A DNA stretch of 64,000 nt, taken from NCBI GenBank assembly GCA_949130485.1, contig OX422205.1, forward strand, positions 3,206,415 to 3,270,414, given 5' to 3'. The position numbers and the translations under genes are program-made. This DNA is from Agelas oroides (lineage: Eukaryota > Porifera > Demospongiae > Agelasida > Agelasidae). Shown here piece after piece: positions 1 through 14,327 of the stretch; the first letter of the stretch is position 1, and each line of letters starts with the position of its first letter. A model generated the notes under the pieces. The model was given only the letters and a program-made list of their open reading frames with translations, was not told the DNA's origin and made no database searches.

Positions 1-3000
1 GGACTGTTTGAGTACCAGGAAAGACGTAGAACGCAGTTATCACCGCTCTGGAGGACTGATAAACCTCGTGCAAGCCTGTTTAAGTGCCAGGAAAGACGGA
101 GAAAGCAGTTTTCACCACTGTGTAGGTCTTGTGAAGCTCGAGGAAGCATGTTTAAATTCCAGGGGAGATGAGGAAAGCATATTTTCTCTACTGTGGAGGT
201 GATGTGATGCACTGTTTAGGTGCCATGAGAAATGGAAAAGGAGTTTTCACCACTCTGGAGCTCTTGTGAAGCTCGTGCAGGGCTGTTTTGGGGCCAGGAA
301 AGATCGAGAAAGGAATTTTCACGACTGTGGAAGTGATGTAAAGTTCGTGCAGGCCTGTTTAAGTATCAGGAAAGATTGAGAAATCAGTTTTCATCACTGT
401 GTATGTGCTTGGTAATATGTGCAGGCCTGTTTAAGTGACGTTACGGTTCGATAAAGCCATTTTAACCACTGTGGAGGTCCTGTGAAGCCCGTGCAAGCCT
501 GTTTAAATGCCAGGGAAGATGAGGAAAGCAATTTTCTCTAGTGTTGAGTTCCTGTGAAGCACGTGCAGGCCTGTTAAAGTAGCAAGGAGATAGCAGCTTT
601 CACCACTGTGGAGGTGTTGTGAGGCTCGTGCAAGCCTGGTTTTGTACCAGGAAAGATCGAGATAGCAATTTTCATCACCGTGGAGGTGCTGTGTAGCACG
701 TACAGGCCTGTTTAAGTGCCAAAAAAGACGGTGAAAGCAGTTTTCACTACTGCGAAAGTCTGCTGAAGCTCGTGCCAGCTTATTTTAGTGCCAGGAAACA
801 TCAAGAAAGCAGTTTTTATCACTGTGGATGTCCTGTGAAGCTCGTGCAAGCCTGTTTAAATGCCAGCGAAGATGAGGAAAGCAATATTCTCTAGTGCTGA
901 GTTTCTGTGAAGCACGTGCAGGCCTGTTAAACTGCCAGCAAAGATGGAGATAGCAGTTTTCACCAGTGTGGAGGTGTTGTGAGGCTTGTGCAATCCTGGT
1001 TTGGTACCAGGAAAGATCGAGAAAGCAGTTTTCATCACCGTGGAGGTGCTGTGAAGCACTGTTTAAGTGCCAGAAAAGACGGTGAAAGCAGTTTTTACTA
1101 TTGTGGAGGTCTGCTGAATCTCGTGTAAGCTTATTTTAGTGCCGGGATGCTGAGTAACTCGTGCAGGTATGTTTAAGTGGCTAGAACGTTGGACAGAGCC
1201 ATTTTAACCGCTGTGGAGGTCTTGTGAAGCTCGTGCAGGCCTGTTGAGGTGCAAGGAAGGTGCAAGAAAGGCATTTCAACCCCTGTTGAGGTCATGTGAA
1301 GCTCGTGCAAGCCTGTTTAAATGCCAGGGGAGATGAGGAAAGCATATTTTGTCTACTGTGGTGGTCCTGTGAAGCTTGTGCAGGCCAGTTAAAGTGCCAG
1401 CAAAGATGGAGAAAGACCAGTGTGTAGGTCTTGTGAAGCTTGTGCAAGCCTGTTTAAATGCCAAGGGAGAGGAGGAAGGCATATTTTCTGTAGTGGGGAG
1501 GTGCTATGATGCACGTACAGGCCTGTTTAGGTGCCAGGAATGATGGAGAAAGCAGTTTTAGCCACTGTGGAGGTCTTGTGAAGCTCGTGCAAGCCTTTTT
1601 TATTTGTCCAGGAAAGATTGAGAAAGCAATTTTCATCACCGTGGAGATGCTTTGAAGCACATGCAGGCCTGTTAAAGTGCCAGGAAAGATCGAGAAAGCA
1701 ATTTTCACAACAGTGGAGGTGTTGTAAAGCTTGTGCTGGCCTGTTTAAATGCCAGGGGAGATGAGGAAAGCATGTTTTGTCTAGTGTGGAGGTCCTGTGA
1801 AGCTCGTGCAGGCCTGTTGATGTGCGGGAAGGAGCGAGATAGCCATTTTAACCGCTATGAAGGTCATGTGAAGCTGGTGCAAGCCTGTTTAATTGCCAGG
1901 GGAGATGAGGAAAGCATATTTTCTCTACTGTGGAGGTGATGTGATGCGCGTACAAGCCTGTTTAGGTGCCATGAAGGATGGAAAAGGTGTTTTCACCACT
2001 CTGGAGCTCTTGTGAAGCTTGTGCAGGGCTGGTTTTGGGCCAGGAAAGATCGAGAAAGGAATTTTCACGACTGTGGAAGTGCTGTAAAGTTCGTGCAGGC
2101 CAGTTTAACTATCAGGAAAGATCGAGAAAGCAGTTTTCATCACTGTGTATGTGCTGGGTGATACGTGCAGGCCTGTTTAGGTGCCGGGACGGTTCGACAA
2201 AGCCATTTTAACCACTGTGGAAGTCCTGTGAAGCTCGTGCAAGCCTGTTTAAATGCCAGGGAAGATGAGGAAAGCAATTTTCTCTAGTGCTGAGTTTCTG
2301 TGAAGCACGTGCAGGCCTGTTAAACTGCCAGCAAAGACGGAGATAGCAGTTTACACCACTGTGGAGGTGTTGTGAGGCTCGTGCAATCCTGGTTTGGTAC
2401 CAGGAAAGATCGAGAAAGCAGTTTTCATCACCGTGGAGGTGCTGTGAAGCACTGTTTAAGTGCCAGAAAAGACGGTGAAAGCAGTTTTCACTATTGTGGA
2501 GGTCTGCTGAATCTCGTGTAAGCTTATTTTAGTGCCGGGATGCTGAGTAACTCGTGCAGGTATGTTTAAGTGGCTAGAACGTCGGACAGAGTCATTTTAA
2601 CCGCTGTGGAGGTCCTGTGAAGCTCGTGCAGGCCTGTTGATGTGCGAGGAAGGTACGAGAAAGCCATTTCAACCCCTGTGGAGGTCATGTGAAGCTCGTG
2701 CAAGCCTGTTTAAATGCCAGGGGAGATGAGGAAAGCATATTTTGTCTACTGTGGAGGTCCTGTGAAGCTTGTGCTGGCCTGTTAAAGTGCCAGGAAAGAT
2801 GTAGAAAGACCAGTGTGTAGGTCTTGTGAGACTTGTGCAAGCCTGTTTAAATGCCAAGGGAGACGAGGAAGGCATATTTTCTGTAGTGGGGAGGTGCTAT
2901 GATGCACGTACAGGCCTGTTTAGGTGCCAGGAATGATGGAGAAAGCAGTTTTAGCCACTGTGGAGGTCTTATGAAGCTCGTGCAAGCCTTTGTTTTTGTC

Positions 3001-6000
3001 CAGGAAAGATCGAGAAAGCAATTTTCATCACCGTGGAGATGCTTTGACACATGCAGGCCTGTTAAAGTGCCAGGAAAGATCGAGAAAGCAATTTTCACAA
3101 CAGTGGAGGTGTTGTAAAGCTCGTGCTGGCCTGTTTAAATGCCAGGGGAGATGAGGAAAGCATATTTTCTCTAGTGTGGAAAGAGCGAGAAAGGGCTGTT
3201 AAAGTGCTGGAAAGACAGAGATAGCAGTTTTCACCACTGTGGAGGTGTTGTGAAGCTCGTGCAAGTCCATTTCAGTGCCAGGAAAGAGTGAGAAAGCAGT
3301 TTTCATCACTGTGGGGGTGCTGAGTAACTCGTGCAGGTATGTTTAAGTGGCTGGAAGGTCGGACAAAGCCATTTTAACCAATGTGGAGGTCGTGTGAAGC
3401 TCCTGTTGATGTGTGGGAAGGTGCAAGAAATCCATTTTAACCACTGTGGAGGTCATGTTAAGCTCGTGCAAGCCTGTTAAAGTGCCAGGGGAGATGAAGA
3501 AAGCATATTTTCTCTAGTGTGGAGGTCCTGTGAAGCACGTGGAGGCCTATTTTAAGTGCTAGGGAGATAGCAGTTTTCACCACTGTTGAGGTGTTGTGAG
3601 GCTCGTGCACGCCTGGTTTGGTACCAGGAAAGACTGACAAAGCAATTTTAATCACGGTGGAGGTGATTGGAAGCACGTTCAGGCCCGTTTAAGTATCTGC
3701 AAGGATGGGGAAAGCAGTTTCCAACACTATGGAGGTGTTGTGAAGCTCATGCAAGTCCATTTCAGTGCCAGGAAAGAGCGAGAAAGCAGTTTTCATCACT
3801 GTGGGGGTGCTGAGTAACTCGTGCAGGTATGTTGATGTGGCTGGAAGGTCGGACAAAGCCATTTTAACCACTGTGGAGGTCATGTGAAACTCATGCAAGC
3901 TGCCAGGGGAGATGAGGAAAGCATATTTTCTGTAGTGTGGAGGTCCTGGGATGAACGTACAAGCCTGTTTAGGTGCCTGTACAGATGGCGAAAGCAGTTT
4001 TCACCACTGTGGAGGTCTTGTGAAGCTCGTGCAAGGCTGGTTTTGGTCCAGGAAAGATCGAGAAAGCAATTTTCATTACCGTGGAGATGCTTTGAATCAC
4101 GTGCAGGTCTGTTTAAGTGCCAGGAAAGATCGAGAAAGCAATTTTCACGACTGTAGAGGTGCTGTAAAGCTCGTGCAGGCCTATTTACATATCAGGAAAG
4201 ATCGAGAGAACAGTCTTCATCACTGTGTAGGTGCTGAGTATTACGTGCACGCCTGTTTAAGTGCCGGACGGTTCGACAGAGCCATTTTAACCACTGTGGA
4301 AGTCCAGTGAAGCTCGTGCAAGCCTGTTTAAATGCCAGGGAAGATGAAGAAAGGAATTTTCTCTAATGTTCAGTTCCTGTGAAGCACGTGCAGGCCTGTT
4401 AAAGTGCAAGCAATGACGGAGATAGCAGTTTTCACCACTGTGGAGGTGTTGTTAGGCTCGTGCAAGCCTGGTTTGGTACCAGGAAAGATCGAGAAAGCAG
4501 TATTCATCACCGTGGAGGTGCTGTGAAGAACGTGCAGGCCTGTTTAAGTGCCAGAAAAGACGGTGAAAGCAGTTTTCACTACTGTGGAGGTCTGCTGAAG
4601 CTCGTGCAAGCTTATTTTAGCGCCAGGAAAGATTGAGAAAGCAGTTTTGATCACTGTGTAGGTGCTGTGAAGCACGTGCAGGCCTGTTTAAGTACCTGCA
4701 AGGACGGAGAAAGCAGTTTTCAAGACTATGGAGGTATTGTGAAGCTTGTGCAAGCCCATTTCAGTTCCAGGAAAGAGCGAGAAAGCAGTTTTCATCACTG
4801 TGGGGGTGCTGAGTAACTCGTGCAGGTATGTTTAAGTGGCTGGAAGGTCGGACAAAGCGATTTTAACCACTGTAGAGGTCCTGTGAATTTCGTGCACGCC
4901 TGTTGATGTGAGTGAAGGTGCGAGAAAGCCATTTTAACCACTGTGGAGGTCATGTGAAGCTCGTGCAAGGCTGTTTAAAGGCCAGAGGAGATGAGGAAAC
5001 CATATTTTCTCTAGTGTTGAGGTCCTGTGAAGCTCGTGCAGGTCTGTTTAAGTGCCACGAAAGACGGAGAAAGCAGTTTTCACAACTGTGTAGGTCTGGT
5101 GAAACTCGTGCAAGCCTGTTTAAATGCCAGGGGAGAAAAGGAAAGCATATTTTCTCTACTGTGGAGGTGATGTGACGCACGTAGAAGCCTGTTTAGGTGC
5201 CAGGAAGGATGGAAATGGAGTTTTCACCACTCTGCAGGTCTTGTGAAGCTCGTGGAGGGCTGGTTTTGGGCCAGGAAAGTTTCACGACTGTGGAAGTGCT
5301 GTAAAGTTCATGCAAGGCTGTTTAAGTATCAGGAAAGATCGAGAAAACAGTTTTCATCACTGTGTATGTGCTGGGTAATACGTTCAGGCCTGTTTAGGTG
5401 CCGGGACGGTTCGACAAAGCCATTTTAACCACTGTGGAAGTCCAGTGAAGCTCGTGCAGGCCTGTTTAAATGCCAGGGAAGATGAGGAAAGGAATTTTCT
5501 CTAGTGTTCAGTTCCTGTGAAGCATGTGCAGGCCTGTTAAAGTGCGAGCAATGACGGAGATAGCAGTTTTCACCACTGTGGAGGTGTTGTGAGGCTCGTG
5601 CAAGCCTGGTTTGGTACCAGGAAAGATCGAGAAAGCAGTATTCATCACCGTGGAGGTGCTGTGAAGAACGTGCTTAAGTGCCAGAAAAGACGGTGAAAGC
5701 AGTTTTCACTACTGTGGAGATCTGCTGAAGCTCGTGCAGGCCTGTTTGAATGCCAGGGGAGATGAGGAAAGCAATTTTCTCTAGTGTGAGTTCCTGTGAA
5801 ACATGTGCAGGGCTGTTAAAATGCCAGTAAAGACGGAGATAGCAATTTTCACCACTGTGTAGGTCTTGTAAAGCTCGTGCAAGCCTGTTTAACTGTCAGA
5901 GGAAGGCATATTTTCTGTAGTGTGGAGGTACTATGATGCACATACAGGCCTGTTTAGGTGCCAGGAAAAATGGAGAAAGTAGTTTTAAGCACTGTGGAGG

Positions 6001-6891
6001 TCTTGTGAAGCTCGTGCAAGGCATTTTTTGGTCCAGGAAAGATCGAGAAAGCAATTTTCATCACGGTGGAGATGCTTTGAAGCATGTGCAGGCCTGTTAA
6101 AGTGCCAGGAAAGATCAAGAAAGCAATTTTCACGACTGTGGGGGTGTTGTAAAACTCGTGCTGGCCTGTTTTAGTACCAGGAAAGACGTAGAGCGCAGTT
6201 ATCACCACTCTGGAGGTCTGGTAAATCTCGTGCAAGCCTGTTTAAGTGTCAGGAAAGATCGAGAAAGCAATTTTCACGATTGTGGAGGTGCTGTAAAGCT
6301 CGTGCAGGCATGTTTAAATACCAGGAATGATCGAGAAAGCAGTTTTCATCACTGTGTATGTGCTGAGTAATACATGCAGGCCTGCTTAAGTGCCGGGACA
6401 GTTCGACAAAACCATTTTAACCACTGTGGAAGTCCTGTGAAGCTCGTGCAAGCCTGTTTAAATGCCAGGGAAGATGAGGAAAGCAAATTTCTCTAGTGTT
6501 GAGTTCCTGTGAAGCACGTGCAGGCCTGTTAAAGTGTCAGCAAAGACGGAGATAGCAGTTTTCACCACCGTGGAGGTGTTGTGAGGCTCGTGCAAGCCTG
6601 GTTTGTTACCAGGAAATATCGAGAAAGCAATTTTCATGACCGTGGAGGTGCTGTGAAGCACGTGCAGGCGTGTTTAAGTGCCAGGAAAGGTCGAGAAAGC
6701 AATTTTCACGACTGTGGAGGTGTTGTAAAGCTCGTGCTGGCCTGTTTGAGTATGAGGAAAGATGGAGAACGCAGTTATCACCACTCTGGACGTCTGGTAA
6801 ACCTCGTGCAAGCCTGTTTAAGTGCCAGGAAAGATCGAGAAAGCAATTTTCAAGACTGTGGAGGTGCTGTAAAGCTTGTGCAGGCTTGTTT

Positions 6892-7608
6892 AAACCCTAA
6901 ATCTGGCCCTACCACTAACCCTGGTTTGCCTTAACCCTAAAATCCCTTACCCTAAACTCATTAATCCTAAAATCCCTAACCCTAAACTCATTAACCCTAA
7001 TCTCCCTAACCCTAATTGAGCCTATGAATCTAATTAAAGCCCGACCGAGGTCTAAAATCCGGAGTGTTTCTGTCCGCCTTATGAATATTAATGAGTTGGC
7101 TTTAACTAGACCTCAGCATTACCCATGAACAACCCTGGGTTCAGTCAGCTGTCCAATGGGAGGGTTAGAGTATGTTGACTCTCGTGAAACTCGTTATTGA
7201 CCTTCTGTTGAAGCATTGGCAGCTTGGCTTGGGGTTGAAAGGAATGGGTAAATGATGTTTATGAGTATGCCGTAAGCCTTTCATGGACTCAAACCCGAAC
7301 AGAACAGGGCTATGAATCTCAGTATCCCTCCTTGGATACTCGTCAATGTTGTTAAAGTCCAAAATGAGATCAATGAATCTCATTAAAGGCATGTAATTCC
7401 GGCTGAAATTCAGGCAATCTCTCCCCTCATGCATATTAATACTTTGAATTTAGCTAGCTCTGTGTGCACCCCTAGGCAACATTCCGTTCATTGATCCTCA
7501 AGAATGTGATTAGTGGTGTCATGTTTGTTCTGTGGTAGCACTGGATAGGGTTGACTTGACAAATGTAACATGTGGAATATTCATAGTTCAGTTATGTGCA
7601 GCATCTTA
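6892..7608. repeat. non-satellite spacer with CCCTAA repeats, copy 1
   Basis: The satellite stops at a monomer that runs into AAACCCTAA. About 110 bp of degenerate CCCTAA/CCTTAACCCTAA telomere-type repeat follow, then about 600 bp of unique-looking sequence, and satellite resumes near 7,608. The same spacer occurs at 21,532-22,208 and 26,020-26,697. Copy 1 is longer and more diverged than the other two, for example near 7,030-7,080. No coding potential is convincing inside it. Confidence 0.9.
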
Positions 7609-9820
7609 AGTACCAGTTCCTGTGAAGCATGTGCAGGCCTGTTTAGGTGCCAGAAAAGACGGTGAAAGTAGTTTTCACTACTGTGGAGGTCTGCTGAAGC
7701 TCGTGCAAGCTTTTTTTTTTTTTGTGACAGGAAGATCGAGAAAGCAGTTTTGATCACTGTGTAGGTGCAGTGAAGCATGTGCAGTCCTGTTTAAGTACCT
7801 GCAAGGATGGAGAAAGCAGTTTTCAACACTATGGAGGTGTTGTGAAGCTCGTGCAAGCCCATTTCAGTGCCAGGAAAGAGGGAGAAAGCAGTTTTCATCA
7901 CTGTGGGGGTGCTGAGTAACTCGTGCAGGTATGTTTAAGTGGCTGGAAGGTTGGACAGAGCCATTTTAACCACTGTGGAGGTCATGTGAAGCTCGTGCAG
8001 GCCTGTTGATGTGCGGGGAAGGTGCGAGAAGGCCATTTTAACTACGTGGAGGTCATGTGAAGCTCGTGCAAGCCTGTTTAAATGCCAGGGGAGATGAGGA
8101 AAGCATATTTTATCTAGTGTGGAGGTCCTGTGAAGCTCGTGCAGGCCTGTTTAAGTCCAGGAAAGACTGAGAAAGCAGATTTCACCACTGTGTAGGTCTT
8201 GTGAAGCTCATGCCAGCCTGTTTAAATGCCAGGGGTGATGAGGAAGGCATGTTTTCTGCAGTGTGGAGGTACTATGATGCACGTACAGGCCTGTTTAGGT
8301 GGCAGGAAAGATGGAGAAAGCAGTTTTAACCGCTGAGGAGGTCTTGTGGAGCTTGTGCAAGGCATTTTTTGGTCCAGGAAAGATTGAGAAAGCAATTTTC
8401 ATCACGGTGGAGATGTTTTGAAGCACGTGCAGGCCTGTTAAAGTGCCAGGAAAGATCAAGAAAGCAATTTTCACCACTGTGGAAGTGTTGTAAAACTCGT
8501 GCTGGACTGTTTGAGTACCAGGAAAGACGTAGAACGCAGTTATCACCACTCTGGAGGACTGGTAAACCTCGTGGAAGCCTGTTTAAGTGCCAGGAAAGAC
8601 GGAGAAAGCAGTTTTCACCACTGTGTAGGTCTTGTGAAGCTCGTGCAAGCCTGTTTAATTGCCAGGGGAGATGAGGAAAGCATATTTTCTCTACTGTGGA
8701 GGTGATGTGATGCACGTACAAGCCTGTTTAGGTGCCATGAAGGATGGAAAAGGTGTTTTCACCACTCTGGAGCTCTTGTGGAGCTCGTGCAGGGCTGTTT
8801 TTGGGCCAGGAAAGATTGAGAAAGGAATTTTCACGACTGTGGAAGTGCTGTAAAGTTCGTGCAGGCCTGTTTAACTATCAGGAAAGATCGAGAAAGCAGT
8901 TTTCATCATTGTGTATGTGCTGGGTAATACGTGCAGGCCTGTTTAAGTGCCGGTACGGTTCGACAAAGCCATTTTAACCACTGTGGAAGTCCTATGAAGC
9001 TCGTGCAAGCTGGTTTAAATGCCAGGGAAGATGAGGAAAGCAATTTGCTCTAGTGCTGAGTTTCTGTGAAGCACGTGCAGGCCTGTTAAACTGCCAGCAA
9101 AGATGGAGATAGCAGTTTTCACCACTGTGGAGGTGTTGTGAGGCTCGTGCAATCCTGGTTTGGTACCAGGAAAGATCGAGAAAGCAGTTTTCATCACTGT
9201 GGAGATGCTTTGACACATGCAGGCCCGTTAAAGTGCCAGGAAAGATCGAGAAAGCAATTTTCACAACAGTGGAGGTGTTTGAAAGCTCGTGCTGGCCTGT
9301 TTAAATGCCAGGGGAGGTGAGGAAAGCATATTTTCTCTAGTGTGGAAAGAGCGAGAAAGGGCTGTTAAAGTGCCTGAAAGACGGAAATAGCAGTTTTCAC
9401 CATTGTGGAGGTGTTGTGAAGCTCGTGCAAGTGCATTTCAGTGCCAGGAAAGAGCGAGAAAGCAGTTTTCATCACTGTGGGGGTGCTGAGTAACTCGTGC
9501 AGGTATGTTTAAGTGGCTGGAAGGTCAGACAAAGCCATTTTAACCACTGTGGAGGTCCTGTGAAGCTCCTGTTGATGTGTGGGAAGGTGCAAGAAATCCG
9601 TTTTAACCACTGTGGAGGTCATGTTAAGCTCGTGCAAGCCTGTTAAAGTGCCAGGGGAGATGAAGAAAGCATATTTTCTCTAGTGTGGAGGTCTTGTGAA
9701 GCACGTGCAGGCCTGTTTTAAGTGCCAGGGAGATAGCAGTTTTCACCACTGTTGAGGTGTTGTGAGGCTCGTGCATGCCTGGTTTGGTACCAGGAAAGAT
9801 CGACAAAGCAATTTTCATCA

Positions 9821-9878
9821 CGGTGGAGGTGCTGTGAAGAACGTGCGGGCCTGCACGTTCTTCACAGCACCTCCACCG
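9821..9878. repeat. perfect 26-bp inverted repeat inside a satellite monomer
   Basis: Positions 9,821-9,846 and 9,853-9,878 are exact reverse complements separated by the 6-bp loop GGGCCT. The left arm is ordinary monomer sequence. The right arm is a local fold-back copy of it, after which the normal monomer continues. The related copy near 17,220-17,260 lacks the extra arm, so this is a derived insertion. Confidence 0.93.
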
Positions 9879-10739
9879 TTTAAGTATCTGCAAGGACAGG
9901 GAAAGCAGTTTCCAACACTATGGAGGTGTTGTGAAGCTCGTGCAAGTCCATTTCAGCGCCAGGAAAGAGCGAGGAAGCAGTTTTCATCACTGTGGGGGTG
10001 CTGAGTGACTAGTGCAGGTATGTTTAATTGGCTGGAAGGTCGGACAAAGCCATTTTAACCACTGTGGAGGTCATGTGAAACTCGTGCAAGCTGCCAGGGG
10101 AGATGAGGAAAGCATATTTTCTGTAGTGTGGAGGTCCTGGGATGCACGTACAAGCCTGTTTAGGTGCCTGGACAGATGGAGAAAGCAGTTTTCACCACTG
10201 TGGAGGTCTTGTGAAGCTCGTGCAAGGCTGTTTTTGGTCCAGGAAAGATCGAGAAAGCAATTTTCATCACCGTGGAGATGCTTTGAATCACGTGCAGGCC
10301 AGTTTAAGTGCCAGGAAAGATCGAGAGAGCAATTTTCATCACCGTGGAGATGCTTTGAATCACGTGCAGGCCTGTTTAAGTGCCAGGAAAGATCGAGAAA
10401 GCAATTTTCACGACTGTGGAGGTGTTGTAAAGCTCGTGCTGGCCTGTTTGAGTACCATCAAAGATGGAGAACACAGTTTTCACCACTCTGGAAGTCTGGT
10501 AAACCTCGTGCAGGCCAGTCTAAGTGCCAGGAAAGTTCGAGAATGCAATTTTCACGTCTGTAGAGGTGCTGTAAAGCTCGTGCAGGCCTATTTACATATC
10601 AGGAAAGATCGAGAGAACAGTCTTCATCACTGTGTAGGTGCTGAGTATTACGTGCATGCCTGTTTAAGTGCCGGATGGTTCGACAGAGCCATTTTAACCA
10701 CTGTGGAAGTCCAGTGAAGCTCGTGCAAGCCTGTTTAAA

Positions 10740-12625
10740 TGCCAGGGAAGATGAGGAAAGGAATTTTCTCTAGTGTTCAGTTCCTGTGAAGCACGTTCAG
10801 GCCTGTTAAAGTGCGAGCAATGACGGAGATAGCAGTTTTCACCTCTGTGGAGGTGTTGTGAGGCTCGTGCAAGCCTGGTTTGGTACCAGGAAAGATCGAG
10901 AAAGCAGTATTCATCACCGTGGAGGTGCTGTGAAGAACGTGCAGGCCTGTTTAAGTGCCAGAAAAGATGGTGAAAGCAGTTTTCACTACTGTGGAGGTCT
11001 GCTGAAGCTCGTGCAAGCTTATTTTAGCGCCAGGAAAGATCGAGAAAGCAGTTTTGATCACTGTGTAGGTGCTGTGAAGCACGTGCAGGCCTGTTTAAGT
11101 ACCTGCAAGGACGGAGAAAGCAGTTTTCAAGACTATGGAGGTATTGTGAAGCTTGTGCAAGCCCATTTCAGTTCCAGGAAAGAGCGAGAAAGCAGTTTTC
11201 ATCACTGTGGGGGTGCTGAGTAAGTTGTGCAGGTATGTTTCAGTGGCTGGAACGTCGGACAAAGCGATTTTAACCACTGTAGGGGTCCTGTGAATTTCGT
11301 GCACGCCTGTTGATGTGAGTGAAGGTGCGAGAAAGCCATTTTAACCACTGTGGAGATCCTGTGAAGCTCGTGCAGGTCTGTTTAAGTGCCATGAAAGACG
11401 GAGAAAGCAGTTTTCACCACTGTGTAGGTCTGGTGAAACTCGTGCAAGCCTGTTTAAATGCTAGGGAAGATGAGGAAAGGAATTTTCTCTAGTGTTCAGT
11501 TCCTGTGAAGCACGTTCAGGCCTGTTAAAGTGCGAGCAATGACGGAGATAGCAGTTTTCACCACTGTGGAGGTGTTGTGAGGCTCGTGCAAGCCTGGTTT
11601 GGTACCAGGAAAGATCGAGAAAGCAGTATTCATCACCGTGGAGGTGCTGCGAAGAACATGCAGGCCTGTTTAAGTGCCAGAAAAGACGGTGAAAGCAGTT
11701 TTCACTACTGTGGAGGTCTGCTGAAGCTCGTGCAAGCTTATTTTAGCGCCAGGAAAGATCGAGAAAGCAGTTTTGATCACTGTGTAGGTGCTGTGAAGCA
11801 CGTGCAGGCCTGTTTAAGTACCTGCAAGGACGGAGAAAGCAGTTTTCAAGACTATGGAGGTATTGTGAAGCTTGTGCAAGCCCATTTCAGTTCCAGGAAA
11901 GAGCGAGAAAACAGTTTTCATCACTGTGGGGGTGCTGAGTAAGTTGTGCAGGTATGTTTCAGTGGCTGGAAGGTCGGACAAAGCGATTTTAACCACTGTA
12001 GGGGTCCTGTGAATTTCGTGCAGGCCAGTTGATGTGAGTGAAGGTGCGAGAAAGCCATTTTAACCACTGTGGAGATCCTGTGAAGCTCGTGCAGGTCTGT
12101 TTAAGTGCCACGAAAGACGGAGAAAGCAGTTTTCACCACTGTGTAGGTCTGGTGAAACTCGTGCAAGCCTGTTTAAATGCTAGGGAAGATGAGGAAAGGA
12201 ATTTTCTCTAGTGTTCAGTTCCTGTGAAGCACGTGCAGGCCTGTTAAAGTGCGAGCAATGACGGAGATAGCAGCTTTCACCACTGTGGAGGTGTTGTGAG
12301 TCTCGTGCAAGCCTGGTTTGGTTCCAGGAAAGATCGAGAAAGCAGTAGTCATCACCGTGGAGGTGCTGTGAAGAACGTGCAGGCCTGTTTAAGTGCCAGA
12401 AAAGACGGTGAAGGCAGTTTTCACTACTGTGGAGGTCTGCTGAAGCTCGTTCAAGCTTATTTTAGCGCCAGGATAGATCGAGAAACCAGTTTTGATCACT
12501 GTGTAGGTGCTGTGAAGCACGTGCAGGCCTGTTTAAGTACCTGCAAGGACGGAGAAAGCAGTTTTCAAGACTTTGGAGGTATTGTGAAGCTTGTGCAAGC
12601 CCATTTCAGTTCCAGGAAAGAGTGA
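10740..12625. repeat. 719-bp (10-monomer) higher-order repeat, about 2.6 copies
   Basis: Equivalent points at 10,858, 11,577 and 12,296 are exactly 719 bp apart and begin the same run of monomer variants. 719 is ten 72-bp monomers minus one base. The same unit appears twice more at 18,157 and 18,876, again 719 bp apart, and once at 23,364. A related single unit lies near 4,440-4,850. Confidence 0.9.
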
Positions 12626-12889
12626 GAAAGCAGTTTTCATAACCGTGGAGGTGCTGTTAAGCACTGTTTAAGTGCCAGAAAAGACGGTGAAAGCAGTTTT
12701 CACTATTGTGGAGGTCTGCTGAATCTCGTGTAAGCTTATTTTAGTGCCGGGATGCTGAGTAACTCGTGCAGGTATGTTTAAGTGGCTGGAAGGTCGCACA
12801 GAGCCATTTTAACCACTGTGGAGTTCCTGTGAAGCTCGTGCAGGCCTGTTGATGTGCCGGGAAGGTGCGAGAAAGCAATTTTAACCACT

Positions 12890-14327
12890 GCAACACCTCC
12901 ATAGTGGTAGAAACTGCTATCTCCCTCGCACTTTAACAGGCCTGCACGTGCTTCACAGGAACTCAACACTAGAGAAAATTGCTTTCCTCATCTTCACTGG
13001 CATTTAAACAGGCCTGCACGAGCTTCACAGTACTTCCACAGTGGTTAAAATGGCTTTGTCGAACCATCCCTGCATTTGAACAGGTATTACTCAGCACATA
13101 CACAGTGATGAAAACTGTTTTCTCGATCTTTCCTGATATTTAAACAGGCCAGCACGAGCATTAGAGCACCTCCACAGTCGTGAAAATGCTTTCTCAATCT
13201 TTCTTGGCACTTAAACAGGCTTGCACGAGCTTTACCAGAACTCCAGAATGGTGAAAACTGCGTTCTCCGTCCTTTCTGGTACCAAACCAGGCCAGCACGA
13301 GCTTTAAAACACCTCCGCAGTCGTGAAAATTGCTTGCTCGATCTTTCCTGCCACTTAAACAGGCCTGCACGAGCTTCGCAGGACCTCCACACTAGAGAAA
13401 ATATGCTTTCCTCATCTCACCTGGCATTTAAACAGGCTTGCACGAGCTTCACATGACCTCCACAGTGGTTAAAATGGCTTTCTCGCACCTTCCCGCACAT
13501 CAACAGGCTTGCACGAGCTTCACAGGACCTCCACAATGGTTAAAATGGCTTTGTCCGACCTTCCAGCAACTTAAGCATAACTGCACCAGTTACTTAGCAC
13601 CCCCACAGTGATGAAAACTGCTTTCTTGCTCTTTCCTGGCACTGAAATGGACTTGCACGAGCTTCACAACACCTCCATGGTGTTAGAAACTGCTTTGTCC
13701 GTCCTTGCAGGTACATAAACATGCCTGCACGTGCTTCACAGCACCTACACAGTGATCAAAACTGCTTTCTCGATCTTTCCTGGCACTAAAATAAGCTTAC
13801 ACGAGCTTCAGCAAACCTCCACAGTAGTGAAAACTGCTTTGACCGTCTTTGCTGGCACCTAAACAGGCCTGCACGTGCTTCACAGCACCTCCACCCTGAT
13901 GAAAATTGCTTTCTCGATCTTTCCTGATACCAAACCAGGCTTGAACGAGCCTCACAACACCTCCACAGTGGTGAAAACTGCTATCTCCGTCTTTTCTGGC
14001 ACTTTAACAGCCCTGCACGTGCTTCACAGCACCTACTCAGTGATCTAAACTGCTTTCTCGATCTTTCCTAGCACTAAAATAAGCTTATACGAGCTTCAGC
14101 AAACCTCCACAGTTGTGAAAACTGCTTTCACCGTCTTTTTTGGCACTTAAACAGGCTTGCACGTGCTTCACAGCACCTCCACGGTGATGAAAATTGCTTT
14201 TTCGATCTTTCCTGGTACCAAACCAGGCTTGCACGAGCCTCACAACACCTCCACAGCAGTGAAAACTGCTATCTCCGTCTTTCCTGGCACTTTAACAGGC
14301 CTGCACGTGTTACACAGGACCTCCACA
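12890..14327 (-). repeat. inverted block of about 20 satellite monomers
   Basis: From about 12,890 the monomers switch to the reverse complement (CTCCACAGT, GCACGAGCTTCAC and similar words on the plus strand). They switch back near 14,327. The block is about 1,440 bp, very close to 20 times 72. Both junctions fall within monomers with no inserted foreign sequence. Confidence 0.94.
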
